Shown: one piece after another, positions 1-11,187 of the stretch
How the letters are laid out: every line of letters starts with the position of its first letter
How positions within the stretch are numbered: the first letter of the stretch is position 1
From: Sipunculus nudus
Taxonomy: Eukaryota > Annelida > Sipuncula > Golfingiida > Sipunculidae
DNA: 64,000 bases
Direction: 5' to 3'
NCBI GenBank assembly: GCA_026874595.1
Contig: CM049309.1
Location: 39,695,079 to 39,759,078, forward strand
Program-made: the position numbers and the translations under genes
The notes under the pieces: generated by a model
The model's input: the letters and a program-made list of their open reading frames with translations, nothing else
What the model was told of the DNA's origin: nothing
Database searches by the model: none

Positions 1-1147
1 GCTAGTTATTGATTTTTTTTTGTAGTCACTTGCTTTGATTACAGATGCAGGGTCCCACTCCAGGTCACTGGAAGTCAGCTATGCCAGGGTGTCTGATTTG
101 TTACCGTCACTGGGGGAGATCCCCTGCTGTGACAGGTGTACAGTTATTCTCATATCACCACCCCAATCATCTCCCCCCCCCCGCAAACCCAACCCACCAA
201 GTGTTATGCAGTAATTGTTATTGTTTTCACTGTATCTCCTTAATTGTAATGCTGTTTCCACTCCGATATGCAAAAACTTTCCTTGAAAAAATAATTCAAG
301 GTGTAATCCAGAAGATGCAATGTTGTGTAATGTAGCATTTTTTAAGAAATCAATTTTCTTTTAAATGATTTTAACAGATATAAATGAACCCATCAGTATG
401 CTTAAATTATTATAAAATATGAAGCACATTATGGATAAATAAAGACACAATTAAAAATTTTGAAATCTAAATCAAGTATTATTTTTAGATATTTATTGTA
501 TTGCAGATTTAAAAGATATATTTTTGTGCTAAAAATAAATAAACATTTGTATGCATGATTTGGTGTTATCTGACAAGATTGAGATTTATGATGATGCAAT
601 TGAGAATTATGAATCAACTTTTATATTCAGATATATATGTTAAATTGGAAATGTATAGAAATATAAACTTAAATTAGAAAATAATTGATGTGATAAAAAA
701 ATCAGGATTTAATACAAACATTTGTTCATTATTTTCCTGCCTCAGCAAAATTTGAGATCAGGCTTTGTTTGCCCTGTTTTATGTTGTTAATTAGCTATAT
801 TTCAGCTGTATACATTTCATAAAAAAATACATATATAATTAAAAATATATATTGTGCAAAAAAATAGATTCAATTGAACAAATGTGTAAACTACTGAAAT
901 GTCAACAGTTAATCGAAAAACCAACTAATGATCATGGTAATAGTACAGATCATTTGTTCACAAACTGCTCACATGCTTTAGTTTCAACATTAGGAAACAC
1001 ATGGTCAGGTCACAAAATATTTTTGCAACAATTTCTTGCTCATCAATACAAACCAATCATATAAACCAACCATGGCCTTTATTACCTCTTCCTCTTACAC
1101 TTTATCTCCATTAGATATTATTTTAGATTTTTACCTTCAAGGTTAAC

Positions 1148-1180
1148 GTCAGCTGAGCACAGTGACCCATAGGTCCCTTG
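1148..1180 (+). repeat. 3' end fragment of the AGCTCAGCTG repeat family
   Basis: The motif GTCAGCTGAGC followed by GTGACCCATAGGTCCCTTG and a T-rich tail recurs at the right ends of the larger elements near 40125 and 42850 (GACCCATGGGTC). It is read as a truncated 3' end of the same mobile repeat. Confidence 0.45.
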
Positions 1181-1905
1181 TTTTTTTATTTTAAAAGATA
1201 CACCTGTACGCATACTTTGAGCAAAGTAAGGTTTAAACTATAATGCAATTTATAATTGTTATTTAACTTATATATTCAGATTTATTGCAAATTTATATAT
1301 ATATTTTTAATATTTAATACATATATTAAATTTTAAATATTAAGATCTGATGAAGTTATTTGTTCATTAATATACTGCCTTAGGAGACTGGGAAATAGAT
1401 TTCTTTTTCCATCTGTCTGTATTTTATTTAAAATTTAATATAATGCAGTGTTGAATTAAATTTCATATCCTGTATGTATATACAGATGTGTTGTAACTCT
1501 CTTCCCCCCCTTTAAGCCCTTGCAACTGTGACATGTATTGTTTATGTAACTGTCAACTTTATATTATTGTAAATTGCATGGTATAATAAAATATAATAAA
1601 GGAAACTGAAAAAGTGGTTTCAGCTGCTAAACATTTCAATAACTTATCAAAGAGCCAACCAATAATCATTGTAATAGTATAGATCTTATGTTTAAAAACT
1701 ATTCCAAAGGTTAAATTAGAACATTTATATTTAACATCTTTATGTTAAAAAACTCATTTTTGAAGGAATAAAAAAAACTCTTAAATATTAAAATATATAT
1801 TTTTATCTACAATTTAAAATAAACTGGACGGCAGGCTAGTTTCAGTCACCTGGGATTATTATGGTAACGGTGCAGCATTGGTGACCTTCAATCTTTTACC
1901 TAATT

Positions 1906-1970
1906 TTTAGCTCAGCTTACTATAAGCCATCTGGGTTATAGGCCTATTTATGGTCCTTTGTCCGTCGTCA
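1906..1970 (+). repeat. 5' end fragment of the AGCTCAGCTG repeat family
   Basis: TTTTTAGCTCAGCT, then a stretch ending in CCTTTGTCCGTCGTC, matches the start of the complete-looking element at 40871. It also matches, reversed, the right end of the element ending near 19302. Confidence 0.45.
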
Positions 1971-2116
1971 AAATTTTATTCAAGTTTCAAGCACCATGTC
2001 TACTATTAATTACTTAAAAACAGTGGTACGCAGTGTGCTGGAGCTAGCCTCAGCTACACAGACTGTTTGGATTAATCTGGGTCAGGCTGTATGCAGGAAC
2101 TAACACAGGAGCCACA

Positions 2117-2118
<2 letters not shown>

Positions 2119-2150
<32 letters not shown>
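2119..2150. repeat. (CT)n microsatellite
   Basis: About sixteen uninterrupted CT dinucleotides are directly visible. Confidence 0.95.
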
Positions 2151-2153
<3 letters not shown>

Positions 2154-2954
2154 CCCATTCTGTTGAAATGTACAATAAACAAGATCAATCTAATAATTTT
2201 ATATTTTTTTCATCAACCACTAGTAACCACATATACTCCTTTATAACAATTGAGAACTTTATTAAAATCAATTTTTTTTATAAAATGTATATTCACATAA
2301 CACTTTTAATGGAAATGTATTGTATACCGAATTGACTTGTTTTATTACATTTATTATACATTGCAAATGCAGTTTATACCTAATTTGTTTGTTTTAACAT
2401 GTTTTTAGACTTAAGTTTATGCTCATTTGTTAATAACAGTATTTTAATTCAGTTAATAAATTATTTTTTCATAGAATACTAACGCCCACGCCCATTATTC
2501 TATACTTTACGTAATTTAATAATGTTATCATGAGGGACAGTAAATGCTTTTTCAGGGCGAAGCTTGGTCCCCGATGGGGGGGGGGGGGGGGTATGTGTTT
2601 TTTTTAATACATGCTATATACAGTTATCGTATACTATTTTAAGAAAAGGTAAAATTAATTTGCGTTTCTTTTGGTATTTTTTTTCTCATAAGCCCTTATC
2701 ACATTAACTTAATCGTTGTTCCCTTTGGTTAACTGTGTGATAGTCACCAGTCATATTACACTTTTTTTTGCAAATACTGCCAACATTTCTTTTTTTATTC
2801 AGCCCATAAGGCATAACTACTCGCATCTCACTGTTATCAGGGCGGGGAGCTGCCCCCTCCCCTGAGGCTACGGAGTACGGTACTGTCATAAGTGATATTA
2901 TTGGTTAAGTAACTGTTAATTTTGGGCTATATTGATTTTTAAGCACTATCTTGC

Positions 2955-3070
2955 CTGTTCTTTTCTTTCGGGAACCGAAAAAAATGTACGCTTCTTTGGA
3001 TACTTTTGTTGTTGCTGCACCCATAAGCAGCGCAGAAGCCCCCACTGCGGTTTGTCACAGACGAAGCCAT
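2955..3070 (-). CDS. THAP-type zinc finger N-terminal exon or fragment
   Basis: Reading the minus strand from the ATG at 3070-3068 gives a short leader, then CAAYGCSNN and VHFFRFPKEKNR. These match the start of a THAP domain: the first two Cys of the C2CH zinc site and the following FFRFP motif. THAP domains bind DNA and occur in transcription factors and in P-element-like transposases. The rest of the domain (second Cys/His pair, AVPTIF box) is not contiguous, because the frame stops at 2939. CAG|GCAAGA at 2955/2954 could be a GC-type donor, making this a 116-bp first coding exon. No continuation was found to the left, so it may instead be a dead fragment. The frame also runs upstream of this ATG across a poly-C run, which I do not trust. 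Duplicated block B has no counterpart. Confidence 0.5.
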
Positions 3071-4255
3071 GGTGATTATGTCAATAGATTCGGCTACAAC
3101 GCTCCCCCCCCCCCCCAACCGCGTGGTGGCGCTAGCGTCCATGACGTCAAAATGGCGACCAATGAGAAAACGCGGAGTGAACCCCCTCGTCATCTAAGCT
3201 GTCTGGCTAGGGTCTTGACCACAGCAACCTATTGCTGCTCGACAAAGCGAAAAGCAACTTAAATAAAAAAAAATCGGAAGTAAACTGTATAGATATATTT
3301 TTTCATCATTCGAATCATTTCTTATTAAGCCATGTGATGATAATCATGTGGCAGAATCAGGTAAAACGCAGGAAAGAAACAAATTGTTAGGTTCTTATTT
3401 TCTTGAACGGTGCAGTAGTATGAACGCTTTATGTGCTCGATGTCGCAGAAGTTCCTTGTCGTCTAGTCAAAGAAATGCCCGATTGATCTGTCCGCGAAGT
3501 TGAAATGAAGTTAGTCAGTGATAGAGTATGTATATAACATGAGGCTGAAATTTCAAGATTGCTTAAAATTTCCATGTGAAAGGTAAACTTGCGGAAGCAT
3601 GCTTTACTTCTTATGCTGATACTCTGCCTTTTGATTCAGTAGTTTACTACAGGGGGGGGGGGAGACCTTGCCTTAAAGAAATAGAAACTTGCAGGAGTGA
3701 CTTTATAACTCATCAGCAACAATGGCTAGGATTTATAGAAAACACTATAAGTGTATTTTGATTGTCAAGTACATGCAGCAGTTTCATCCACTTATTTGAA
3801 ACAAGGACTTATTTTCTCAGCAATATCCATAGATGTCAATGTCTGCCCTTTACGGACACAGTATATGATAAAAAAAAGCCAAACATTAGATAAAATCAAG
3901 TTTCATTCATTCTAATGTGCTCAACCTTTACTATTCAAGAATTCTTTGGTATCCTATATAAGCAATACACAATATATAGACTCTACACTGACTTCTTATA
4001 TTGGAACAATTTCGAAGATATGATTTTCCTGCAATAAAATTTAAAAATCTTGAAATAGACTTATTTAATTTATTTTCCCTATTTATTTCAACAAACTAGA
4101 GAACATAAGGAAAAGAATGATGTATAGATTTTGAAGATACAGGCAGGTTTACCGGGCTTTTGGCCGAATGCATGATAAATTATGAGAATGGGTTATTTGT
4201 AGAATTAAACATATTAATTCATATGCTTAATAGATAATCATATAGCTATAGAGCT

Positions 4256-4444
4256 ATGGAGGTCCTAGTCTGCATATCAGATTGTATACTTAACGATAAA
4301 AGTAATTACTGTCAGTCTGTAATTGAATATTATGAGTGTATCTCCATTGCAGGTACAAAATATACGGAAACCTGTGGTGAAACTCAGAATAGAGAATTAA
4401 CGATCCTTGAATGCTTGACGACGCGAGACAGTTGTTACTTCTAA
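4256..4444 (+). other. Duplicated short open frame, probably non-coding
   Basis: A 62-codon open frame here and its counterpart at 53688-53936 differ by scattered substitutions, including changes to the end of the frame. No domain, splice context or family resemblance is visible. The similarity is explained by the segmental duplication, so I do not treat it as a gene. Confidence 0.3.
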
Positions 4445-4519
4445 TACCTCAAAACGTTCGTTATAAATATTATTACTATTAACTGGCATGTATTGTATAA
4501 TTAGTATATAGTTTTGCTT

Positions 4520-4632
4520 TTATCCCATAGAAACCTGGGGGGATGATTGTACACACCATTCCCCACCAAAAATTCTGGGGGGGGGGGGGGGGTATGCATC
4601 CCCCCCCCCCCCCCCGCTATCTTCGCCCCTGT
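4520..4632. repeat. Repeat with paired poly-G and poly-C runs
   Basis: Long G and C runs surround TATGCATC and end in CGCCCCTG. The same layout is seen at about 21715-21810, 23655-23745, 47095-47130 and 53970-54064. The reverse complement of the end, CAGGGGCG, resembles hAT-type terminal repeats, so a non-autonomous DNA element is likely but unproven. Confidence 0.45.
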
Positions 4633-4686
4633 CAGTTCCATATATTCCCGAGCAATGATTACAAGCGTTCATAACATATTTGGGTA

Positions 4687-4897
4687 AGGGATGGCCATAT
4701 GGTTAACTGGGCGGTTAATGAAGAGTATAAACGCTGCTCATTTTCATTCACTAGGTTCAGACACCGATTACGTTTAAACGGGTGCCTGCAGGTGGCCCTG
4801 CGTGTAACCCAGAGGGTTATCAAAAGTCATTTATATATACACAAGGGCACACATGTAAATGCTTAAGATCCTTGTATATTATTATTATTATTATTAC
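4687..4897 (+). mobile_element. tRNA-derived SINE, copy A
   Basis: TGGTTAACTGG at 4700-4710 fits an RNA polymerase III A box (TRGYNNANNGG). GGTTCAGACACC at 4754-4765 is a near B box. The element ends in a (ATT)n tail after AGATCCTTGTAT, a typical SINE layout. It lies inside the duplicated block and recurs at 54119-54316. Confidence 0.65.
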
Positions 4898-6073
4898 ATG
4901 TAGTTGTGTGTGTTTATATGTAGGTAAATATTTTACATGAACGTATTAGTGGTACATATTTATATATATGTATGTGGTTTATCAGTGGCCAAAGTACAAG
5001 TTATGTGGGGAGTACCAAGGTTTATGTTCATATAATTAGTTTCAACATGATTTCCTGACAAAGCACACATATTAAATAATGGCAAAATGAATCCGAACTA
5101 GGTTTGAAGGAGTCCGAGATTGTTGTCCGAGATAGTAAGTATAATGTGGGACGAAACAGTCGGCCACGTGGTTGGAGATCGTAGTGAGCGGTCCGACTTT
5201 GTGTGGTCTGAGATTGCAAAGGTGAGAGACCTCCAGGCACCGTATAATTGACTACTGATAACGAATGCCTGTGGGCAGGGCCAGTCCTGTCTTCACGTCG
5301 GTTGTAGAGGTGCTCGGCTTACGACATCGAGTGGGGCGTTGCTGCTTCTACCCCCCGGACCCCCACGACTTCTCTCCCGGTCTCTGGGTCCACCCGTCAT
5401 TTGACTTTAAGCTGTTTCTTTTTTGCGCTTGTCTTCATGTGGCATTTACGAAAATTATAGCTCATAGCTATATCATTTCTGTCTTTTCCCTTGTTTTTGT
5501 CATAATTCTTTCAAGACATTCCTCAACTATCCACTTTTACGTTTCCCAGGGAGCAAGCTAGGTCCACGACCTAGTCAACCGTGCAACGTAGGAGCCATCT
5601 ATTCCTTCTATAGTAAATTGGGCTACAACATGTCATATACATTAAAAAACGGGGTTCAAGACAGAAATTGCACGTGCAGTCCTTAATAATTCTTTATTTT
5701 TCTTATGAAAGTATTGATTAATTCGAGGCTTACCGTTATTTCCTAAGGCGTTCCTTTGCTGTTCCGTACGTTAAGCGATACAAACTCTCTTATAACGGCA
5801 TTAAACATCAGTTGTGTTATTTACAAATGCTTTTAACTGGAGTTATGTAATTTGCAAACTCTCTTTTTTAGTTTGTACTTTCTAATAATAAAATTGTAAA
5901 CAAGTTTATGTTGCCATATTTATAGTATGTGGTGTCCACAGAGATTACAAAACATGTAACATCATATGTTCTTCAGGTATTCGTGTCGATTTTAGGAAAA
6001 AATGCATACAATCATACAGCTATAATAATCATATTTTATTTTGTTATATGAAAAATCTTTTTTCTTTTTATTT

Positions 6074-6720
6074 CCGACTGAGTTTGTCCAAATCGATGAC
6101 GGTATTAACTTTTTTTTATTCCCACAGGAAAAAATTAAAAAAACGCCATGGGGCCAAGTACCCAAATTGTCCACATCGATGACGGTGTTTACTTTATTTC
6201 TGCAGGTACAAACGCCATGGGGCCACGTACAACGTTTCTCCACATCGATGACGGTATTAACTTTCTTAATTCCCACAGGTAAAAAAACGCCATGGGGCCA
6301 CCTACTCGGTTTGTCCTCATCGATGACTGTTATGACTATCTTTATTTCCACAGGTACAAACGCCATGGGGCCACGCAACCAGTTTGTCCACATTGATGAC
6401 GGTTTTATATTTCTTCGTTTCCGCAGGTAAAAACACCAAAGGGCCACGTACCCGGTTTGTCCACATCGATCACGGTTTTATATTTCTTCATTTCCGCAGG
6501 TAAAAACGCCAAAGGGCCACGTACCCGGTTTGTCCACATCGATCACGGTTTTAACTTTCTTTTTTCCACAGAAAAAAAAACAGCCATGGGGCCACGTACT
6601 CGGTTTGTCCTCATCGATGACTGTTTTGACTATCTTTATTTCCGCAGGTACAAACGCCATGGGGCCACGGACCCAGTTTGTCTACATCGATGACGGTATT
6701 AACTTTCTTAATTCCCACAG
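6074..6720 (+). repeat. ~73-bp tandem array of the exon 2 splice acceptor, copy A
   Basis: One 5'-truncated unit (to 6127) and eight units follow: 6128-6205, 6206-6278, 6279-6353, 6354-6426, 6427-6499, 6500-6571, 6572-6647 and 6648-6720. Each unit repeats the first ~47 bp of exon 2 (AACGCCATGGGGCCACG to CATCGATGAC), then ~26 bp holding a branch-like TATTAAC, a pyrimidine tract and CAG. Seven of the nine AGs, counting the one at the real exon, are followed by GT. Unit length is mostly not a multiple of three, so reading from the unit just upstream shifts frame and stops. The array is intronic and only the last acceptor restores the lengsin frame. Confidence 0.9.
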
Positions 6721-7901
6721 GTACAAACGCCATGGGGCCACGCACCCAGTTTGTCCACATCGATGACGCGGCAGTCCATCATTATGGCAACATGGTAGTG
6801 AAAGCAAGACCCGGGACTGCCCATGCCCTTCCCTGGGCCGGCGACAAAGATCTTAAGATAGGGGAAGTTCTGTGTAATTGTTTCCACAAAGATGGCGAAC
6901 TTGGTGCATGTTCGCAACAGGCCGCAGAACGTCAGTTCCAACGTCTTGAAGCCAACGGTCAAAAGCTGTTATCAGGGTTTGAGTTTGAGTTCACATTGTT
7001 GGATGGTAAATCGGGAGAACCCGCGTTTGCTGGTTCCGAATTCTTCAGCATGGCGGCGCTAGCCGAAACCGAGAAATTTGCATTACATCTCGACCGGCAG
7101 ATGGAGAAAGCTGGGATAAAACTGGAAGCGCTCCACACAGAATTCGGGGATGGTCAAATGGAGTTTACTACATCTCCTGAGTACGGCATCAAATCTGCGG
7201 ACAATATGTTCATCTTCAAACAAGGAGCGAAGGAGATCGCTAGGAATTATGGGTATGAAGCGCTCTTCGTCACAAGACCGCGGAAAAATTTGGCAAACAA
7301 CGGTGCCCATCTTACACTCTCCTTATGGGATAAAGATGGGAAGAATTTGTTCTGTGACAGCGACAGTAAGGATGGGCTATCTGACCTGGCTCGATTCTGG
7401 ATTGCTGGACTGTGTGAACACGCGTCAGCACTGGCCGCTGTGTGTGGACCAACCGTCAACTGTTACAGACGGTACCATTGTCCTTGGGCCCCATCATACA
7501 TAAACTGGGGACTCGACGATCGCTTTGTAACGATTAGGGCGAAAGCGAAAGGACCTTTTGGGGCGTGTATTGAGAACAGATTGCCGAGCTCAGCAGCCAA
7601 CCCTTACTTAGCCATTGCAGCCACAGTCGCTGCAGGTTTGGACGGAGTCGAGAGGAAACTGCCATTAGGGGAACCAAGCCAGACCGGAAACACGGTTTTG
7701 AAACTTCCAGAAAACCTGGCGGAGGCGATAGCTGCCCTGCGGGCAGATACGGTTCTTACGAAAGCTCTAGGGCCAAAGTTGGTCGAATGGTTTTGCCAGG
7801 CGAAGGAAGAAATTGAAATTTCGACACTTGAGGGAACCTCAAATCCTGACCCGTCTGCGGAAGCCATAGCTAAGGAGATGGACATGTACCTACGTTTATG
7901 A
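6721..7901 (+). CDS. LGSN-like: Lengsin-like glutamine synthetase-fold protein, terminal exon (copy A)
   Basis: This exon encodes the catalytic C-terminal domain of the glutamine synthetase type I superfamily. Animal members are lengsins. Vertebrate lengsin is a lens protein without proven synthetase activity, so the reaction here is unknown. Visible motifs, in joined-protein numbering, are FEFEF (about 135-139, E-x-E metal ligands), EFGDGQMEF (about 189-197), NGAHLTLSLWD (about 242-252), NCYRR (about 295-299), DRFVTIR (about 316-322) and ENRLPSSAANPY (about 333-344). The start is the acceptor CCCACAG|GTACAAACG at 6720/6721, phase 1, completing a Gly codon with a first exon that must lie left of the window. 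The stop is TGA at 7899-7901. Copy B differs at only 13 of 393 residues, none in the first 108 or last 90. Copy A has F where B has the more family-typical Y (E-[FY]-G) and S (DR-[FS]). Confidence 0.92.
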
Positions 7902-8620
7902 GTGACCCATTCTCAAGAGTCCGCTTTGATCAGATCCCTACCGAGATGAAACTGCATGGAAAACGAAGAATCATCTTCTTGTATTGTTATAATCTGAGTA
8001 TAATTCAACGGAAAGATAAATCGAAAATATTATCAAGCTGGATTAACCATACATGCAATGAGAAAACCACACAGGTTACACTTGTTTTTATATACGCCAG
8101 TCTATGAATGGAAGTGTTATGGTAACCCACCGTCCGTCTGTCCGTTAACTTTTAGTGTCGCCGCGATAATTCACTTTGTTGGATTTTCACGAAACTCACT
8201 ATTACTATTATCATTAGATTATCTCGTTCGAGTTCGATTTTAGGCAAAATCCACGCATAATTAATAAGGTCAGAGGTCACTAGGCTACTTTGTTGTGTGC
8301 GGTGTTTTCGATAACTCATGATGGAATATGATGACGACTGTGGGTGTCTGTATGCGTGTAATCACGGCGCCAGCGAGTCCGACCAATAATTTTTAAATTG
8401 CATTTGTGCTTTAATTTGATTTTAGACACTAATGGAGGTTTTTTTACCCACTTTACCATACCAATAATAATTGGATAAAATGCATGTTGATCTTATATCT
8501 CCCTTGTATGATGCAGTTTTGATCCGTTATTACATATTGGACGTTTGTGATTTAAGCATTGCAACCAACTGATTTATAATATTTTTGCACTGACTAATAA
8601 ATTTTGAGAAGATATGTCCA
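7902..8620 (+). other. Probable 3' UTR of copy A
   Basis: The non-coding sequence after the stop is conserved with copy B (56809-57525). The first AATAAA is at 8596-8601, and its counterpart in copy B is at 57502-57507. This is the most likely polyadenylation signal, though no cleavage site can be proven. Confidence 0.45.
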
Positions 8621-9149
8621 AAATATTTGTGTACGTTTCATTTGTATTAAAATTTTTAACCGTTGCATATTATGGTCCTTTTTGTCCATGCAAATGTGTA
8701 GTATTATATAAGCATCGCCTATAACACCGCATGGAACAGGCGTATGAAGTTCGAGGAACTGAGAAAAACGTGCACTTATTAAACTGATAACAATTTGTTA
8801 ATTTGCGTCCCCGATAGAGTATATGTCACACATGAAAATTTGTGAAATGTTTATCCATTTCAATTTATGGTTGGACACTGAGCATGACTATAGACCGTCT
8901 TCCATTCATTTGATGCTAAACTACAAAACCAAGCTATGATAGAATTCCGAGCATAGAACTGATTGATTTCTTAAGCCTTTTATCAGTAATTTATGCCGAA
9001 GGGTAAGAAGTATAACCGAGATAGTCAGTGAAAATTTATTTCCACATGTTTCCGGGAGTAAGCAAACAGTTTTAAAGTTAACTATTGGCAGATAACAATA
9101 TATTTCGGAGCAAACAATGTTTTAAGTATAATTAATAGAGTCATATGAG

Positions 9150-9420
9150 CAACACTCATGTTTGGTATACCAGGGATTCCATTAAAGCCATTGCCATACT
9201 TGCTACTAATTCATATTGAATTTCAACATGACCGCCATTCTTTTTATACTCTGCCCTATATCTGGATTTCTGAGCACCGCAGAAGAATACAAAAGGTAGC
9301 AACATCCATGTTTGCGATACCAGGAATACCATTAAAGCCATTGCTATGATTGCTAAAAATTGGACTAGGCCACCATGTTGAATTTCAAATTGGCCGCCAT
9401 CTTAATCCGCACTTGCTTAT
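9150..9420 (-). repeat. Left inverted arm of a foldback-like element, copy A
   Basis: About two ~150-160-bp tandem units, recognisable by GGCGGCCA, CAAACATGGATGTTGCTACC and AGAAATCCAGATAT when read on the minus strand. The same units occur in + orientation at 14565-15030. The pair brackets the interior and has exact counterparts at 58050-58320 and 61000-61620 in copy B. Confidence 0.65.
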
Positions 9421-9436
9421 ATCGGAATAAGATATA

Positions 9437-9603
9437 TACTGTGGAACCCCACAAAATGATCACCTTTGAGCAAATTGGTTGTTATTTGGGGGTGGTCGTA
9501 TTCTAAGATACTTGGATCATATATTCGGGACCAGGAAATATTGTCGGAATTGTATGGGTTGTCGCAGCTTTAGAGAGTTGCCACAAGGCGGGTTTCTACT
9601 GTA
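9437..9603. mobile_element. Pogo-like MITE, copy A
   Basis: Ends TACTGTGGAACCCC and GGGTTTCTACTGTA are imperfect inverted repeats flanked by TA. There is no coding capacity. The same MITE is at 58340-58513, so it predates the block duplication. Confidence 0.6.
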
Positions 9604-9946
9604 TACGATTTTAAGTTGGTAGCAAGATACTTGCTACATATTGGGCTAGGCCGCAATATTGAATTTCAACACATTTTTGTTTATATCAATGACCTATGTA
9701 TAGAAGCTACAATAAATAGATTGTGAATACCCATGTTTTGATACTAGGGGTTTCATTAAACCCTATCCATTGCTTTTTTTTTTTAAATTTTGGTTTGGCA
9801 TCATGTAGCATTTAAGAATGGCTGCCATATTTAATGTTCTTTGCTTATTTCTCTTGACATAAGTCCTACATAGGCGTATCAGATACCGGTATAGAAGTCT
9901 AAACAAAAGATCCCATGTTCATGATGAAGTTTAATATATATATATA

Positions 9947-11128
9947 CAGTGGAACCCCGCCTTGCGACAATCCCACAATTGCGACCACCCCACAATTACG
10001 ATCATTTTGCTTGGTCCCGAATTTTTTTTAGTTAATTTATGTTTAAAAATGACTCAAAATTACGACCACCCCTGAATCAGAATTACGACCAGATTTCCTG
10101 GCCCCAGCGCTAATGCGACCCCGCTAATGCGACCACCGCCGAGAAGTACTGAAACAACATTTGTCACGAGTCAATGGCTGCGTCTTGTCACAGGCGCCTT
10201 AACGAAAGATCAAAGCGGGTAACAAGGTTTCTTAACCCGAGTGTTAATCTGGTCCCGCATATCTTCCCGACTCGGTGTCTTCGCTGAGACTCGTTGAGGT
10301 GTAGGTTATAGATCAAAGAGGGTAACGATCGGCCTGATTATTTAATGAGCCGGTATGACCTAGGGTCAGATGCTAATTGCCCCTCAGTGATCACCTGTAT
10401 TACAGCTACCCTAAGTGTTCGGTTGCGGGCTTAATATTTCAACTCATAACTATTGTTCGATCCTCATTGGTAAAATTAATGACCTAGTTAATCCTAAATG
10501 TGTTCATACGTTACTGACACCGGGTAATGAGCAGTCAGTAAAATGTATAAATAAAGCTTGCATGGGGGGAAAATCCCTCACATTAACTTGCCTTTCTCTA
10601 CTGGTTAAGTTTGCATTTAAATTGCTTGCTGTTAGAACTCTGAAAGAGCTCTCCTTGAAGGATAAAGTGGAGTTAATCTAGGCGGCAACTTCACGCGCAG
10701 TCAGCACGAAATGGCTCAGGAGTTTAGCGTCGGGAAAACTCAAGTGCACGCAATATATACTCAAGCGGAAGGCTAAATATATGACAGCCACGTATTATGT
10801 TCAATTTGCATTCAGTAGGTTGTAATCGTATTGCCTTAGTGTTATTATTTGTTAATCATCAGTCACTACGTATGTGTACATGTATATTCATTTTATCATG
10901 AATAAATATGTTCAGCTACACACACACACAAAACATTCATAATAAGGGTTCTTCGCTAAGTAAAATATTTTGTTATAATTCACATTAAAGATATGCAATA
11001 GATAACTCTGATACACATTAAATATCAGCGTGTTATATGGGACCACGGTAAGAGTTTCACAAATACGACCTTCCCCAAATTACGACCACTTTGCTCAGCC
11101 CCCAGGGTGATCGTAATTGTGGGGTTCC

Positions 11129-11132
<4 letters not shown>
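9947..11132 (+). mobile_element. Pogo/Tigger-like DNA transposon remnant, only in copy A
   Basis: The ends CAGTGGAACCCC and GGGGTTCCACTT are inverted, with further inverted CACAATTRCGAYCA motifs inside. Around 10635-10780 the sequence encodes LSLKDKVELI, then after a frameshift MAQEFSVGKTQV. These are the two halves of a CENP-B/pogo N-terminal helix-turn-helix. At ~1.2 kb with this break it is a defective, internally deleted copy. Copy B lacks it: its matching AT tract (about 58845-58897) runs straight into the shared TTGTTTTCGCGC. Confidence 0.65.

Positions 11133-11183
<51 letters not shown>
11133..11183. repeat. (AT)n microsatellite
   Basis: A pure AT run at the right edge of the pogo-like element. 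The homologous run in copy B is at about 58847-58896. Confidence 0.95.

Positions 11184-11187
<4 letters not shown>

Larger units (their letters stand above)
1..2938. other. AT-rich intron/intergenic stretch, no gene seen
   Basis: No convincing coding exon is visible. It holds fragments of two interspersed repeats, a CT microsatellite (2119-2150) and a poly-G run near 2577-2593. If copy A of the lengsin-like gene has its first exon left of the window, as its phase-1 acceptor requires, this stretch is part of that gene's first intron. Confidence 0.5.

Noticed and set aside
45-335. 96-codon open frame after a TTACAG acceptor-like site at the left edge
   Set aside because: Several frames are open over the first ~100 bases, no domain is recognisable and the frame runs into low-complexity sequence. 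A terminal exon of an upstream gene is possible but cannot be supported.
5265-5561. 98-codon frame in the duplicated block
   Set aside because: In copy B the same stretch loses the frame after the ~580-bp length difference and through substitutions, so it is not conserved as coding.
6678-6720. Extended N-terminus of the copy A terminal exon starting at ATG 6678 (and 55585 in copy B)
   Set aside because: These codons lie in the array upstream of the acceptor. The lengsin frame joins properly to exon 1 at 6721 and 55628, so the extension is intronic.
6074-6720. CRISPR-like regular array
   Set aside because: The units are contiguous ~73-bp diverged copies with no unique spacers, in a eukaryotic intron, and derive from the adjacent exon boundary.
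6041-6766. Several 60-150-codon open frames on both strands across the splice-acceptor array, and their copies at 54870-55667
   Set aside because: They are by-products of reading a stop-poor ~73-bp repeat in various frames. Their repetitive peptides mirror the unit rather than a protein family.
7083-7885. Antisense and off-frame open frames within the lengsin exons (also 55990-56792)
   Set aside because: Shadows of a GC-richer coding exon; they show no domain and no independent signals.
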